From contig JAPPNU010000032.1 in NCBI GenBank assembly GCA_028873695.1, positions 1 to 64,000 of the forward strand: a DNA stretch of 64,000 nt. Reading direction: 5' to 3'. The position numbers and the translations under genes are program-made. This document shows positions 43,710 through 52,720 of this stretch, piece after piece. The notes under the pieces are model-generated. The model had not been told where the DNA came from. It made no database searches and worked only from the letters and a program-made list of their open reading frames with translations. Source of the DNA: Gemmatimonadota bacterium (GTDB taxonomy: Bacteria > Latescibacterota > UBA2968 > GCA-2709665). Position 1 is the first letter of the stretch. Every line of letters starts with the position of its first letter.

Positions 43710-45478
43710 CAGTTCCCCTTGGATTCGCTGCCGCCCTTCGAGGCGACCGGCCCGGTCGGGGCTTCGTTGCTGTAAAGGGCGCCGCCTCGTTCGTACGACA
43801 CCGAAACCTGCCCGTCGCTGACCTCCAGCCTCGGAACGTTCTGATTGAAGACGTCCCGGTCCGGGCCGCGCATAACGGCCAACTGAGCGTCCGTCATTTC
43901 GTCCACCAGGTCGCCCCATCGATTCTCGGGGTGCGCCATCTCGCCGCCGCTGCGGTTGAAGTTGCGGGAGGAATATTTGATCAGGACAGCCCTGCGGGCG
44001 ACCTCGTTCTTCCAAGCCAGCGCGCCGTGCGTCTGACCCCCGTCCATAAAGAAGAGTACGTCGCCGGCCTTCATCTCCGGCTGGACGACCAGGCCCATGT
44101 GGTCGTCGCAGGACCGTACGCCCGGCGGCATGCGATACTGGGCCTTATGGCTGCCGGGCACACAGGCGAACCCGCCCAGTCCCTCGGGCACGTCCCGCAA
44201 CTGCCAGCTCACCGTCACGGCCTCGCAATAGCTGCGGCCGTTCTGGAAAATATACCCCCGTCCGGGGTTCAGCGGCTCGTTGGCGTCGTGCAATGAGTGG
44301 CCCGAACCGCCCTTGACGGAACAGAAGGCCGTGGCGCCGCCCATGCGGCCGCCGCTCGCGCCCATCCAGTTGAGACGGTGCTCCACGACCGGGTGGGCGA
44401 TCATGCGCCGGAAGGGATCGCACCAGGGTTCGGGAAGTTGCAGCAGGCCCGACAGCAGCGGCCGGCCGGTCCCGGCAAGCGCTTTCGATCCGCGGGCGAG
44501 TTCCTCTCCCACCTCGATCCGGTCTTCGAATCGATCGACGGCTTCGTTGGCCTGTTCCAGCCACGCGTCGTCCATCACGTTCCGTAGGACGAGGTGGCCG
44601 CAGAGGTCCCAGAAGTAGAACTCCTTCTCGTCGATCCCGGAGTCCGGATTCCTGACGTAGACGGACGGATGGTAGACCTGACGCGATTCGTCGAGACGCA
44701 CGGACGCTCCGTCCGTGTGGATCGTGGGCGGCGGCGTGGTGCTCCGGTAACCGGGTCGATAGAGCGAAGCCCTCTGTTCGGCCGTGATGGCGGACATCCA
44801 TTCGGGCGTGGGGTCTTCGTCCGTCCCTGGTCCGGTCCCCTTCGATCGGATCACCCCGCGGCCCGCGAACTCGTACGAGAGCAGGCGCTGCGGGCCGTCA
44901 TCCTTCCACGGCCGCATGCCCTGTAGCAGAGCGCCGGCAACCAGGATCAGGTCGCCTGCCCTGAGCCCGGGCTGCAGCGTGAGACCCATATCGTCCCGGC
45001 ACGTAAGGACGTCTTCGGGAGTCTCCACGTTGGATTTGTGAGAGCAGGGCACGATGACGAATCCGCCCGCGCCGGCGTCCGCGTCCGAGAGTGCCCAAAC
45101 GGCCCTGACCGTTTCGCTGAAGCGTCGTCCGTTCTGGTAGTAATAGGCCCGTGTCGGGTCGCGCGGCTCGTTGCCACCCTCGAGGGGCGCGCCCGTGTCG
45201 CATGTCGCATCACAGAGCAATTCCGGTTCAGTTTCCAGACGGAAGCCCTGTCCGACGATCTGATTCAGGTACCAAACGAGGTGCGGATGGACGAGAAGGT
45301 CGCGAAAGGGCTCGCGATGCGGGTAAGGCCAACCGAGCATGCCCCGCGACCTCCCGCTGGCATCGATTGCCGAATTCAGGGCGGCAATCTCACCTCTGCC
45401 CAGAACGCCCCTGACAATCAGGTAACCGGCGACGTCGAAGCAGTAATTCTCTTCGTGACTCATGGATTCGCGGTCCAT
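43709..45478 (-). CDS. Tandem double phytanoyl-CoA dioxygenase (PhyH) domain protein
   Basis: A 589-aa protein made of two PhyH-like halves (about 1-290 and 300-560). The second half keeps likely Fe(II) ligands: HDANEP in the HxD position and a distal His in QTHGALAWK. The first half aligns with EGGNEP and LLQGMRPWK at these places, so both ligands are lost and that half is probably non-catalytic. Both halves share NEP..P.R.Y.(Y/F)QNGR and VPCSHK/VPGSHK. The family uses 2-oxoglutarate to hydroxylate small or lipid substrates; the substrate is unknown. Start 45478 has GGAGGAAG. It is coupled to the HAD gene downstream and follows another PhyH gene by 31 bases. Confidence 0.85.
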   Translation of the reverse strand: MDRESMSHEENYCFDVAGYLIVRGVLGRGEIAALNSAIDASGRSRGMLGWPYPHREPFRDLLVHPHLVWYLNQIVGQGFRLETEPELLCDATCDTGAPLEGGNEPRDPTRAYYYQNGRRFSETVRAVWALSDADAGAGGFVIVPCSHKSNVETPEDVLTCRDDMGLTLQPGLRAGDLILVAGALLQGMRPWKDDGPQRLLSYEFAGRGVIRSKGTGPGTDEDPTPEWMSAITAEQRASLYRPGYRSTTPPPTIHTDGASVRLDESRQVYHPSVYVRNPDSGIDEKEFYFWDLCGHLVLRNVMDDAWLEQANEAVDRFEDRIEVGEELARGSKALAGTGRPLLSGLLQLPEPWCDPFRRMIAHPVVEHRLNWMGASGGRMGGATAFCSVKGGSGHSLHDANEPLNPGRGYIFQNGRSYCEAVTVSWQLRDVPEGLGGFACVPGSHKAQYRMPPGVRSCDDHMGLVVQPEMKAGDVLFFMDGGQTHGALAWKNEVARRAVLIKYSSRNFNRSGGEMAHPENRWGDLVDEMTDAQLAVMRGPDRDVFNQNVPRLEVSDGQVSVSYERGGALYSNEAPTGPVASKGGSESKGN

Positions 45479-45509
45479 TGGTCTTCCTCCCTGAGATCTG
45501 GTTCGGGAA

Positions 45510-46421
45510 TCAGGACACAGCCGCCCATTTTTCCCGTTCCCATTGCTTCTGTCCGATCTTTTCCACGTAGGACTCACCCTTGTGCTTCAGGAGCCATCCC
45601 TTGAGCGGTACGTCGGCATCCGTCGGCTGCCACCATCCCTTGACGTCCACCCCGTCACCCAGAAGCTGGCGTCGAACCGGATCGCATCCCTCAAGGATTT
45701 CGTCCGGAATCAGGTTGTAGTCCAACCCTCTGAGCCAGCGGTAGCTGTAACCCAGAAACAACACTTTTCGTGTGATATCGGAGGTATTGAACCCCCGTGA
45801 GTGCCATAAGCGCCGGTCGAAGAGGACCGCGGTTCCGGCTCTTACCCGGACCTGCATCATGTCCTCGAACCCGGACGCGCCAGGCGATCCGTTGCCCCCT
45901 TCAGGCCAGCGTTCCGGCGGGACGTCGCGCTTGTGGCTGCCCGGAACGATGCGAATTCCGCCCCGGTCCGGCGCACTCGTGTCAGACAGCCAGAATGCGA
46001 CCTTCAGCGACAGCCGGGGATGCGGGCGCTCCATCTCCGGTACAGGCCGGCCGCCGTCCTGATGCCAGCCGCCTGTCTTCGTCTGGACCGTATCCCTGGG
46101 CTCGGGCGGGTAATAGATCAGGTGGGAGATGTAGTGCTGGACGTTCCAGCCCAGAATGTCCCAGATGAGTGGGAATGTTTTCGGCAAATCCAGCAGGTCC
46201 AGGAACGCGTCGTCTTCGACGATGGTTCGGAATTTCGCCATCAGTTGACCGGAGCCCAGCGCCTGTTTTTCCCGTTCGCGCGCGTCCACCCGGTCGCCGG
46301 CATCCAGCAGACGTTCCAGCATTTCCGAATCCAGCGCATCTTCAACGATCAGAAAGCCCTGCTGATCGAAGTGTTCCCGCTGTTCGTCCGTCATACAGTA
46401 GTCAAGACAGGTTATATCCAT
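45510..46421 (-). CDS. Phytanoyl-CoA dioxygenase (PhyH) family protein
   Basis: A 303-aa Fe(II)/2-oxoglutarate oxygenase. It keeps the full metal triad: WHQDGG (H-x-D) at about 120-125 and the distal His in RRLWHSRGFNTS, followed by an Arg-rich SYRW strand for 2-oxoglutarate. IRIVPGSHK is the usual jelly-roll segment. The start at 46421 has GGAGGAAA upstream. First gene of a three-gene operon (PhyH, double PhyH, HAD). Substrate unknown; in sulfatase-rich genomes such oxygenases often act on natural organic compounds. Confidence 0.88.
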   Translation of the reverse strand: MDITCLDYCMTDEQREHFDQQGFLIVEDALDSEMLERLLDAGDRVDAREREKQALGSGQLMAKFRTIVEDDAFLDLLDLPKTFPLIWDILGWNVQHYISHLIYYPPEPRDTVQTKTGGWHQDGGRPVPEMERPHPRLSLKVAFWLSDTSAPDRGGIRIVPGSHKRDVPPERWPEGGNGSPGASGFEDMMQVRVRAGTAVLFDRRLWHSRGFNTSDITRKVLFLGYSYRWLRGLDYNLIPDEILEGCDPVRRQLLGDGVDVKGWWQPTDADVPLKGWLLKHKGESYVEKIGQKQWEREKWAAVS

Positions 46422-46861
46422 TGTTTTTCCTCCGACCTGCGCCCGCGAACCGGGTGCCACGGTCACGGGTGTTTTGGCTTACAACTGACGGAAAATAGCC
46501 GAAAGCTCTGTCTGAGGCGCCCGGGGAGAGACCTCCGCGACCGCGGCCGTCGTGAAACGTCGTCGCCTGTTCGTGTCGTAAACCCGGTTTAGCTGACGGC
46601 TGAAGGCTGATAGCTGACAGCAATGCATGAGGGCCGGTGCGGTTTGGTCTTCTTCCGTCTACAGCCTTACACCTCCGTCCTTTGTTAGAATACCGCCCTT
46701 TACCGGAAGAAGGCAAGGACAAACGACGCAGGGGCCGCAGGGCATTCACGTTGATTTTTGAATGCAGTCGCATTAGATTGCGGAATCTCGATTCCAGTAT
46801 GAATCCGGGCCGTTTTGGCGTTGCCCGAACGGTCTGGCGTTTTTATGAAAGGGAACAGATC
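46422..46861. other. Divergent intergenic region with a short tandem heptamer repeat
   Basis: Lies between the PhyH operon and the sulfatase gene. At 46592-46619 there are four heptamers in a row, GCTGACG, GCTGAAG, GCTGATA, GCTGACA. A related GTTTAGCTGACGG precedes them. The open frame that continues upstream of the sulfatase start has no good start signal. No clear promoter pair is seen. Confidence 0.5.
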
Positions 46862-48259
46862 GTGGCTTCCCGCAGATCGAACGTCGTGTTTATTCTCACC
46901 GACGACCAGGGTGTCTGGGCGGCCGGGTGCTACGGCAATTCCGAGATCCGTACCCCCAATATCGACCGGATCGCGAATACGGGCGTTCGGTTCGAAAATT
47001 TCTTCGTGGCCACGCCGGTCTGTTCGCCCAGCCGCGCGACGTTCCTGACGGGACGCATCGCCTCGCAGCACGGCGTTCACGATTGGATCAGAGACGGAAA
47101 CGTCGGGCAGGACGCGGCCTCCTATCTAGCAGGCGAGGTAACGTACACGGACGTGCTGGCCGAAAACGGATGGACATGCGGTATCAGCGGCAAGTGGCAC
47201 CTGGGCAACAGCCGGATATCTCAGCATGGATTCGGGCACTGGTTCGTGCATCAGAGGGGCGGCGGCAGATACAATGATGCGCCGATGGTGAGAAACGGCG
47301 AACTGATCGATGCGCCGGGTTACGTAACCAACGTGATTACCGACGATGCGCTGGCGTTCATCGACCGCCACGCGGGCGACGACGATCCATTCTACCTGAG
47401 CGTGCACTATACCGCGCCGCACAGCCCGTGGACCGGGCATCCGCAGGACGTCGTGGATTCCTACGACGATTGCGCGTTCGAGTCATGTCCTCAGGAACCC
47501 CGCCATCCCTGGGCGATCGGTCTGACCGACCAATGCTTGGGCAACCGGGAAATGTTGAAGGGATATTTCGCCGCTGTAACGGCGATGGACACGGACGTGG
47601 GACGGATCCTGGACAGGCTGGAGTCACACGGCATTCGGAACGAAACGCTGGTTGTCTTCGTATCAGACAACGGGTTCAGCTGCGGCCACCACGGATTCTG
47701 GGGCAAGGGGAACGGCACGCGCCCCCTGAACATGTACGAGAATTCCATCAAGGTGCCGGCCGTGATGAGCCACCCGGGACGAATCCCTGAAGGACTCGCG
47801 CAGCCCGCGATGGTGAGCGCGTATGACTTCATGCCCACGCTTCTGGAGTACCTGGACCTGCCGCTTCCCGGGGGACGGAACCTGCCGGGCGGGAGTTTCC
47901 TGTCCGCGCTGCTCGGCCGCGGAGACTCCGGCCGGGAATCCGTGGTAATTTACGACGAATACGGTCCCACCCGAATGGTCCGGACCGCGGACCGGAAGTA
48001 TATTCATCGTTATCCGGAAGGGCCCAACGAACTATACGACCTGGTGAACGATCCTGAAGAGCGGGAGAATCTGGCGAGCGATGTCGCACAGAACTCGCGG
48101 ATGGCGTCGATGCGGGCGATGTTGGAAGACTGGTTTGCGACCTACGTTGATCCGGAGAAGGACGGACGCGAGCGGGGCGTCACGGGCGGCGGGCAGATGC
48201 GGCCGGTCGGAGGGGCGTGGGAGGATGGCACTCACGCGTTTCGAGGAGAGATACAGTGA
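46862..48259 (+). CDS. Sulfatase (formylglycine-dependent, family S1)
   Basis: A 465-aa arylsulfatase-like enzyme without an export signal on the chosen start. The N-terminal metal pair is in FILTDDQG, the formylglycine precursor is C-x-P-S-R in PVCSPSRATFLTG (Cys about 52), and GKWHLG, SVHYTAPHSPW and FVSDNGFSCGHHG follow as expected, with the last supplying metal ligands. The GTG at 46862 is preferred (AAGGGA site, next to the first conserved strand); an ATG at 46799 would add 21 residues. The stop is 10 bases before the next gene's start, so the two form an operon. The sulfated substrate is unknown. Confidence 0.87.
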   Translation: MASRRSNVVFILTDDQGVWAAGCYGNSEIRTPNIDRIANTGVRFENFFVATPVCSPSRATFLTGRIASQHGVHDWIRDGNVGQDAASYLAGEVTYTDVLAENGWTCGISGKWHLGNSRISQHGFGHWFVHQRGGGRYNDAPMVRNGELIDAPGYVTNVITDDALAFIDRHAGDDDPFYLSVHYTAPHSPWTGHPQDVVDSYDDCAFESCPQEPRHPWAIGLTDQCLGNREMLKGYFAAVTAMDTDVGRILDRLESHGIRNETLVVFVSDNGFSCGHHGFWGKGNGTRPLNMYENSIKVPAVMSHPGRIPEGLAQPAMVSAYDFMPTLLEYLDLPLPGGRNLPGGSFLSALLGRGDSGRESVVIYDEYGPTRMVRTADRKYIHRYPEGPNELYDLVNDPEERENLASDVAQNSRMASMRAMLEDWFATYVDPEKDGRERGVTGGGQMRPVGGAWEDGTHAFRGEIQ

Positions 48260-48269
48260 GGAGATTCTT

Positions 48270-49904
48270 ATGAACGTCGCTGATGCGGTAGCACACGTAT
48301 TAAAGGCCGAGGGCGTGGAGTACCTTTTCGCCTATCCCGTAAATCCGCTCATCGAGGCCGCGGCAAAGGTGGATATCCGGCCCATTCTCGTACGCCAGGA
48401 ACGCATCGGCCTGCATATGGCCGACGCGCTGAGCCGCATGACGTCCGGCAGGCAGATCGGCGTTTTCTGCATGCAGAGCGGCCCCGGTTCGGAGAACGCC
48501 TTTGGCGGGGTCGCCCAGGCATACGGAGACTCGGCGCCGATACTCGTGCTGCCTATGGGCTATTCCCGAAAGCTGACGAACGTGCAACCGAATTTCAATT
48601 CGGCGCTGAACTACCGGCACGTGACCAAGCACTCCGAGCAGGTTATCCTGTCGGAAACCGTGCCCGAGGTGATGCGCCGCGCGTTTACGCAGGTGCGCAA
48701 CGGCCGCCCGCGTCCGGTGCTGGTGGAGTTCCCGGGCGACATCTTCGACGAGGAGGTCACGGAGCCTATCAACTACCGTCCCGTGCCTTCGGTGAAAACC
48801 GGTCCGGACCCGCGCGAGGTCGAGAAGGCGGCAACGATGCTGCTGGAAGCCCGGCGACCGGTCATCTACGCCGGACAGGGCGTGCACTATGCCGAGGCGT
48901 GGGATGCCCTGCGGGACCTCGCTGAACTCCTCGAAGCGCCCGTCACCACGAGCCTGGGCGGGAAGAGCGCGTTTCCGGAAAACCACCGGCTGTCCCTGGG
49001 CTCCGGCGGCAGGTCCATCCCGGGAACCGTGCACCACTTCCTGCAGGAGACAGACCTGATCTTCGGAATCGGATGCAGTTTTTCGCGCACCCATTTCGGA
49101 GTAACCATGCCGGAGGGAAAACGCGTGGTTCATGCCACGCTGGACCCGGCGGATATCAACAAGGACGTGGAAGTCGAACACGCCCTGGCGGGCGACGCGA
49201 AACTCACCCTGGAAGCGCTGGCGGAGGAGGTTCGCGCGCGCCTGAAAGGACAGGCACGCGGCCGGGCGGAACAGGTGGCGGGGGAGATTGCGTCCGTGAA
49301 GCGCGAATGGCTCTCCCGGTGGACGCCGAAGCTGACGCTGAACGAGTCGCCTCTCTCGCCGTACCGGGTGATCCGGGACCTGATGCAGACGGTGGACGTA
49401 CCCAACACGATCATCACCCACGACGCCGGCAGCCCGCGCGACCAGCTTTCGCCGTTCTGGGAGTCCCACACGCCGCTTACCTACATCGGCTGGGGAAAGA
49501 CCACCCAACTCGGTTACGGACTCGGCCTTGCAATGGGCGCCAAGCTGGCGTGCCCGGACAAACTGTGTATCAATGTCTGGGGCGATGCCGCCATCGGCTT
49601 CACGGGTATGGACTTCGAGACGGCCGTTCGGGAACGGATACCGATCCTGTCGGTCCTGTTCAATAATTTCAGCATGGCAATCGAGCTTCCGGTGATGCCC
49701 GTCTCGACAGAAAAATACCGCAGCACGGATATTTCCGGGCACTATGCGGACATGGCGAAGGCATTCGGAGGTTACGGAGAGCGCGTGGAATCGCCGGACG
49801 ATATCGTGCCTGCAATAGTGCGGGGAATCAGGAAGACGGAGGAAGGCGTTCCGGCGCTGCTGGAGTTCATTACGGCCAAGGAGATCGAGTTTTCGCTCTT
49901 CTGA
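48270..49904 (+). CDS. Thiamine diphosphate enzyme (acetolactate synthase-like)
   Basis: A 544-aa member of the acetolactate synthase/benzoylformate decarboxylase group. The catalytic Glu lies in VRQERIGLHMADA (about 46-50). The central domain follows (about 190-340), and the C-terminal ThDP motif runs GDAAIGFTGMDFET to FNN. The protein lacks the strong N-terminal identity that would fix it as IlvB. Decarboxylation or carboligation of a 2-oxo acid is likely. Start ATG 48270 has GAGGAG. Its coupling to a sulfatase gene suggests a joint catabolic role, perhaps for a sulfo- or sulfated compound (inference). Confidence 0.82.
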   Translation: MNVADAVAHVLKAEGVEYLFAYPVNPLIEAAAKVDIRPILVRQERIGLHMADALSRMTSGRQIGVFCMQSGPGSENAFGGVAQAYGDSAPILVLPMGYSRKLTNVQPNFNSALNYRHVTKHSEQVILSETVPEVMRRAFTQVRNGRPRPVLVEFPGDIFDEEVTEPINYRPVPSVKTGPDPREVEKAATMLLEARRPVIYAGQGVHYAEAWDALRDLAELLEAPVTTSLGGKSAFPENHRLSLGSGGRSIPGTVHHFLQETDLIFGIGCSFSRTHFGVTMPEGKRVVHATLDPADINKDVEVEHALAGDAKLTLEALAEEVRARLKGQARGRAEQVAGEIASVKREWLSRWTPKLTLNESPLSPYRVIRDLMQTVDVPNTIITHDAGSPRDQLSPFWESHTPLTYIGWGKTTQLGYGLGLAMGAKLACPDKLCINVWGDAAIGFTGMDFETAVRERIPILSVLFNNFSMAIELPVMPVSTEKYRSTDISGHYADMAKAFGGYGERVESPDDIVPAIVRGIRKTEEGVPALLEFITAKEIEFSLF

Positions 49905-50000
49905 TCCGGGTAGACGTACAGGACGGGATCTCCCCGGCGCGTCAGAAGCGTACCGTGAAGCAATAACGAATCCACCTTTAAACAGACGGAGGGTGTAACG

Positions 50001-50543
50001 ATGAACAGGCTGTCGGTTTTCGGCCTTGCGGTTCTTGCGGGTTTTGCAATTTCGTGTGGTGACGATGAACCAACGGCGCCGGGTCAGGATCTTGTAGGAT
50101 CATGGACGTACCAGGGAACCGATTTCAGTTCGACGGCGGCGACCAACCTGCAGAATTACCTGCTGAGCCAGGGCGTGGACGCGGCGGCCGCGCAGCAGTT
50201 TGTCGGAGAATTCAGGAACGAGATGGATAGGGGCTTCCGTGAGACCGGCCTGGAAATCGTGCGATTCAACGAGGACAGGACCTACGAAGATAATTCCGGC
50301 AACTCGGGCATCTGGTCGGTCCTGGGCGACGTGCTTACGATGGTGGAGGAAGACGGGTTCACCATTCAGTGCCAGTACTTTATAGACGGCGAAGACCTGA
50401 CGCTCATCCTGTCGAAGGAGCGATACCTGAATATTATCAGGCAGACAGAAGGTGCTGTTGAACTCGACCCGGATACGCTGGCGCTTCTGGATATCCTTTT
50501 TGGCGACGGCGACTCCCTGAGACTCTTCTACAGGGCCAGATAG
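50001..50543 (+). CDS. Lipoprotein, copy 1 of a tandem pair (unknown)
   Basis: A 180-aa lipoprotein: signal peptide with lipobox A-I-S-C at Cys19. The mature part has LVGSWTYQGTDFSSTAATNL, then RFNEDRTYEDN, GDVLTMVEEDGF and RLFYRA near the end. The LVGSW...DGTY-like pattern resembles lipocalin-like or DUF-type small-molecule-binding lipoproteins, but I cannot name a family. Directly followed by a paralogue. Confidence 0.8.
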   Translation: MNRLSVFGLAVLAGFAISCGDDEPTAPGQDLVGSWTYQGTDFSSTAATNLQNYLLSQGVDAAAAQQFVGEFRNEMDRGFRETGLEIVRFNEDRTYEDNSGNSGIWSVLGDVLTMVEEDGFTIQCQYFIDGEDLTLILSKERYLNIIRQTEGAVELDPDTLALLDILFGDGDSLRLFYRAR

Positions 50544-50617
50544 CGGGTGGAGGTATTCCTTTATTGGACTGCCGCCGGCACGAAGCTGAGGTCGCAACAC
50601 AGACGGAGGTTTATCCA

Positions 50618-51160
50618 ATGAGCCGATTGCCGGTTCCCGGCCTGGCGGTGTTGATCGGCTTTGTGATATCCTGCGGCGAAGACACACCCACGGAGCCGGT
50701 CCGCGACCTGGTCGGTTCGTGGACTTACCAGGGCACCGATTTCGCCTCAACCGCAGCGGCAAATCTGCGCGAATACCTGCTCGGTCAGGGCTGGAACCCG
50801 GCGTCCGCGCAGCGGATGGTGGACGGATTCCGGAATGAGATGGAAGCAGGTTTCAGGCATACCGGGTTGTCGGTCCTGCGCTTCAACGCGGATGGGACAT
50901 TCGAAGACAATGCCAGCACTTCGGGCGTCTGGACGGTTCAGGGCGACGTGCTCACCATCGTCGCCGAGGATGGATTTACCATTCAATGCCAGTACTCTGT
51001 GGACGGCGCCGACCTGACGCTCATCGTGAACAAGGAGCGATACCTCAACCTGATCCGCCAGTCCGGGGGTCAGGACGAGATCGAGCCGGAGATTCAGGCA
51101 CTACTGGATATTCTGTTCGGCGGCGACAATACGCTCAGGCTGTTCTACAGGGCGATATAG
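50618..51160 (+). CDS. Lipoprotein, copy 2 of a tandem pair (unknown)
   Basis: A 180-aa paralogue of the preceding protein, matching it along its whole length, with the lipobox at Cys19 (VISC). Start 50618 has GGAGG; an in-frame ATG 54 bases earlier would spoil the signal peptide. Conserved RDLVGSWTYQGTDF, GWNPASAQR versus GVDAAAAQQ, and KERYLN(L/I)IRQ suggest the same fold. A recent tandem duplication. Confidence 0.8.
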   Translation: MSRLPVPGLAVLIGFVISCGEDTPTEPVRDLVGSWTYQGTDFASTAAANLREYLLGQGWNPASAQRMVDGFRNEMEAGFRHTGLSVLRFNADGTFEDNASTSGVWTVQGDVLTIVAEDGFTIQCQYSVDGADLTLIVNKERYLNLIRQSGGQDEIEPEIQALLDILFGGDNTLRLFYRAI

Positions 51161-51201
51161 CGGGCCGAGTCCCTGCTCACGTCGCCCGGCTGAATGACCC
51201 C

Positions 51202-52590
51202 TCAGTTCGCGGGAACGGTGTAATAGGGCGATGCATTGGGATCACCGGCCGTACTTCCTCCAATGACCAGTTCGAGTCCTGCATCATGTTCGCGTGCGGC
51301 GACGTTTGCGCATCTCGGTGTCCCGGGATTCCACGGGTCATTGGCCCACCCGGTGAGTCTCCCCCGCGTCATTACGTAGAGCGCGACCCAGTCGCCGTCG
51401 AGCCACGCCCTTGGACGGCGGAATGCAACACTTCGAACCTCACGGGCAAGACAGTGCCGCGCTTTCACTGCGAAGTCCTCCACGAACATCCCGAAGCTCC
51501 TCATCTGTGCACGTCTTGCGAAGCGTAAAGTGCCCACGAAGCGCCTGCTTTCCGTGGCAAGATCGGTTACGTGCAGGGTGATCGCACTGCCCCCGTTCAT
51601 CTCCTCCTCAGTGATTTCGAAGCGGTATGTCGACCCGACCGTCCATCGATAGTCCAACCTGCACTTCACCCCCGTTCCTTCATTTCCGAAAGTCCGGCAC
51701 ATAACGTCGTTCGCCCTGTCGATGAGCTTCGCATCGCCAAATCCCGGAGCGTCCCAGACCGAGAATTGAAGCTGTCGATCGTAAAGGTCTCCTCCCCGCT
51801 GCAGTCCCGTGTATCCTCCGTCCCACTGGATCGCCGCGTAATAGGTACCCGTCGGTTCGGTCAGCGGGGTCATGTCGATCGAGTAACCCGCGCTGGTGTG
51901 ATTCCGGTTGTGGACCCAGATGGTGGCATCTCCCGCGGGAGGATTGGCGGGTGTCGTGGACATCGTTACCAGTTCTTTCGTAACGCGGAAGCTTTCGTTC
52001 TCCACGGTGAGCGATAATGTGCCCGCTCCCGGCCAGCCCGCCACCCACGTCGTCCGGAATCGACCCAGGCCATCCGTGACGCCGTGCGCAGGGTACACCC
52101 AGCCGGAGTACCGGTCTGTCGACCATTGGTAACGGGCGCCCGCGACCGGCAATCCTTCTCCGTCCATGGCCGTGACGATAATCGTTTCGGCGCCCCGTTT
52201 GCCAGCATGAGCAGGAGTCAGCCGTGCAGGCTCCACCTTCAGCCACACAATCTCCTGTGCTACCACCACCTCTTTCCCGTAGTTCTCCGCGAAGATCACA
52301 AGATCGGTAAACCCGATCGCCCCGTCGCCGTTCAGATCATACGTGGCCTCGTATTCGTCGTCGCCGTCACGTGTACCGTACACACCCCCGAAGATCAGAA
52401 AGTCGCCAAAACCGATCGTGCCGTCGCCGTCGAAGTCGGGAATGGACGCGCTATCGTCGCCGATGGCGTCGACGGAGATGACACGAGACGTCCCGCGACC
52501 ATCGTCTGAACTTGCGCCAACAGTGGCGTGGCACACGAATGCCAGCAGTGCGTGGGCTGCAAACCACATTTTGCGCTTCCGGGGAGTCAC
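51202..52590 (-). CDS. Secreted protein: dockerin-like block, Ig-like domain, DUF3472-like domain
   Basis: A 462-aa exported protein. Signal peptide about 1-26; dockerin-like double loop at about 52-105 (DFDGDGTIGFGDFLIF and DLNGDGAIGFTDL). A Big_1-type Ig-like domain at about 120-205 has VTAMDGEGLPVAGA. The C-terminal about 250 residues resemble DUF3472 (YYAAIQWDGGYTGLQ, then QFSVWD, then GVKCRLDYRW). The start is GTG at 52590, giving MTPR as in the paralogue at 56883. Here the dockerin-like block is N-terminal, unlike its neighbours. Probably carbohydrate-related cell-surface work, not proven. Confidence 0.8.
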   Translation of the reverse strand: MTPRKRKMWFAAHALLAFVCHATVGASSDDGRGTSRVISVDAIGDDSASIPDFDGDGTIGFGDFLIFGGVYGTRDGDDEYEATYDLNGDGAIGFTDLVIFAENYGKEVVVAQEIVWLKVEPARLTPAHAGKRGAETIIVTAMDGEGLPVAGARYQWSTDRYSGWVYPAHGVTDGLGRFRTTWVAGWPGAGTLSLTVENESFRVTKELVTMSTTPANPPAGDATIWVHNRNHTSAGYSIDMTPLTEPTGTYYAAIQWDGGYTGLQRGGDLYDRQLQFSVWDAPGFGDAKLIDRANDVMCRTFGNEGTGVKCRLDYRWTVGSTYRFEITEEEMNGGSAITLHVTDLATESRRFVGTLRFARRAQMRSFGMFVEDFAVKARHCLAREVRSVAFRRPRAWLDGDWVALYVMTRGRLTGWANDPWNPGTPRCANVAAREHDAGLELVIGGSTAGDPNASPYYTVPAN

Positions 52591-52720
52591 AGGTCAAACC
52601 GCCATGTTCAATTGCAGGCCGCGGCCCCGCTTCAATCGGGATAATCGGGTTGAGTCAGGTATTCGCGTCCAGGCAGCACGTTCAAGCCCTTGCGAACCTC
52701 GATAATGCGGAACATTCGGT

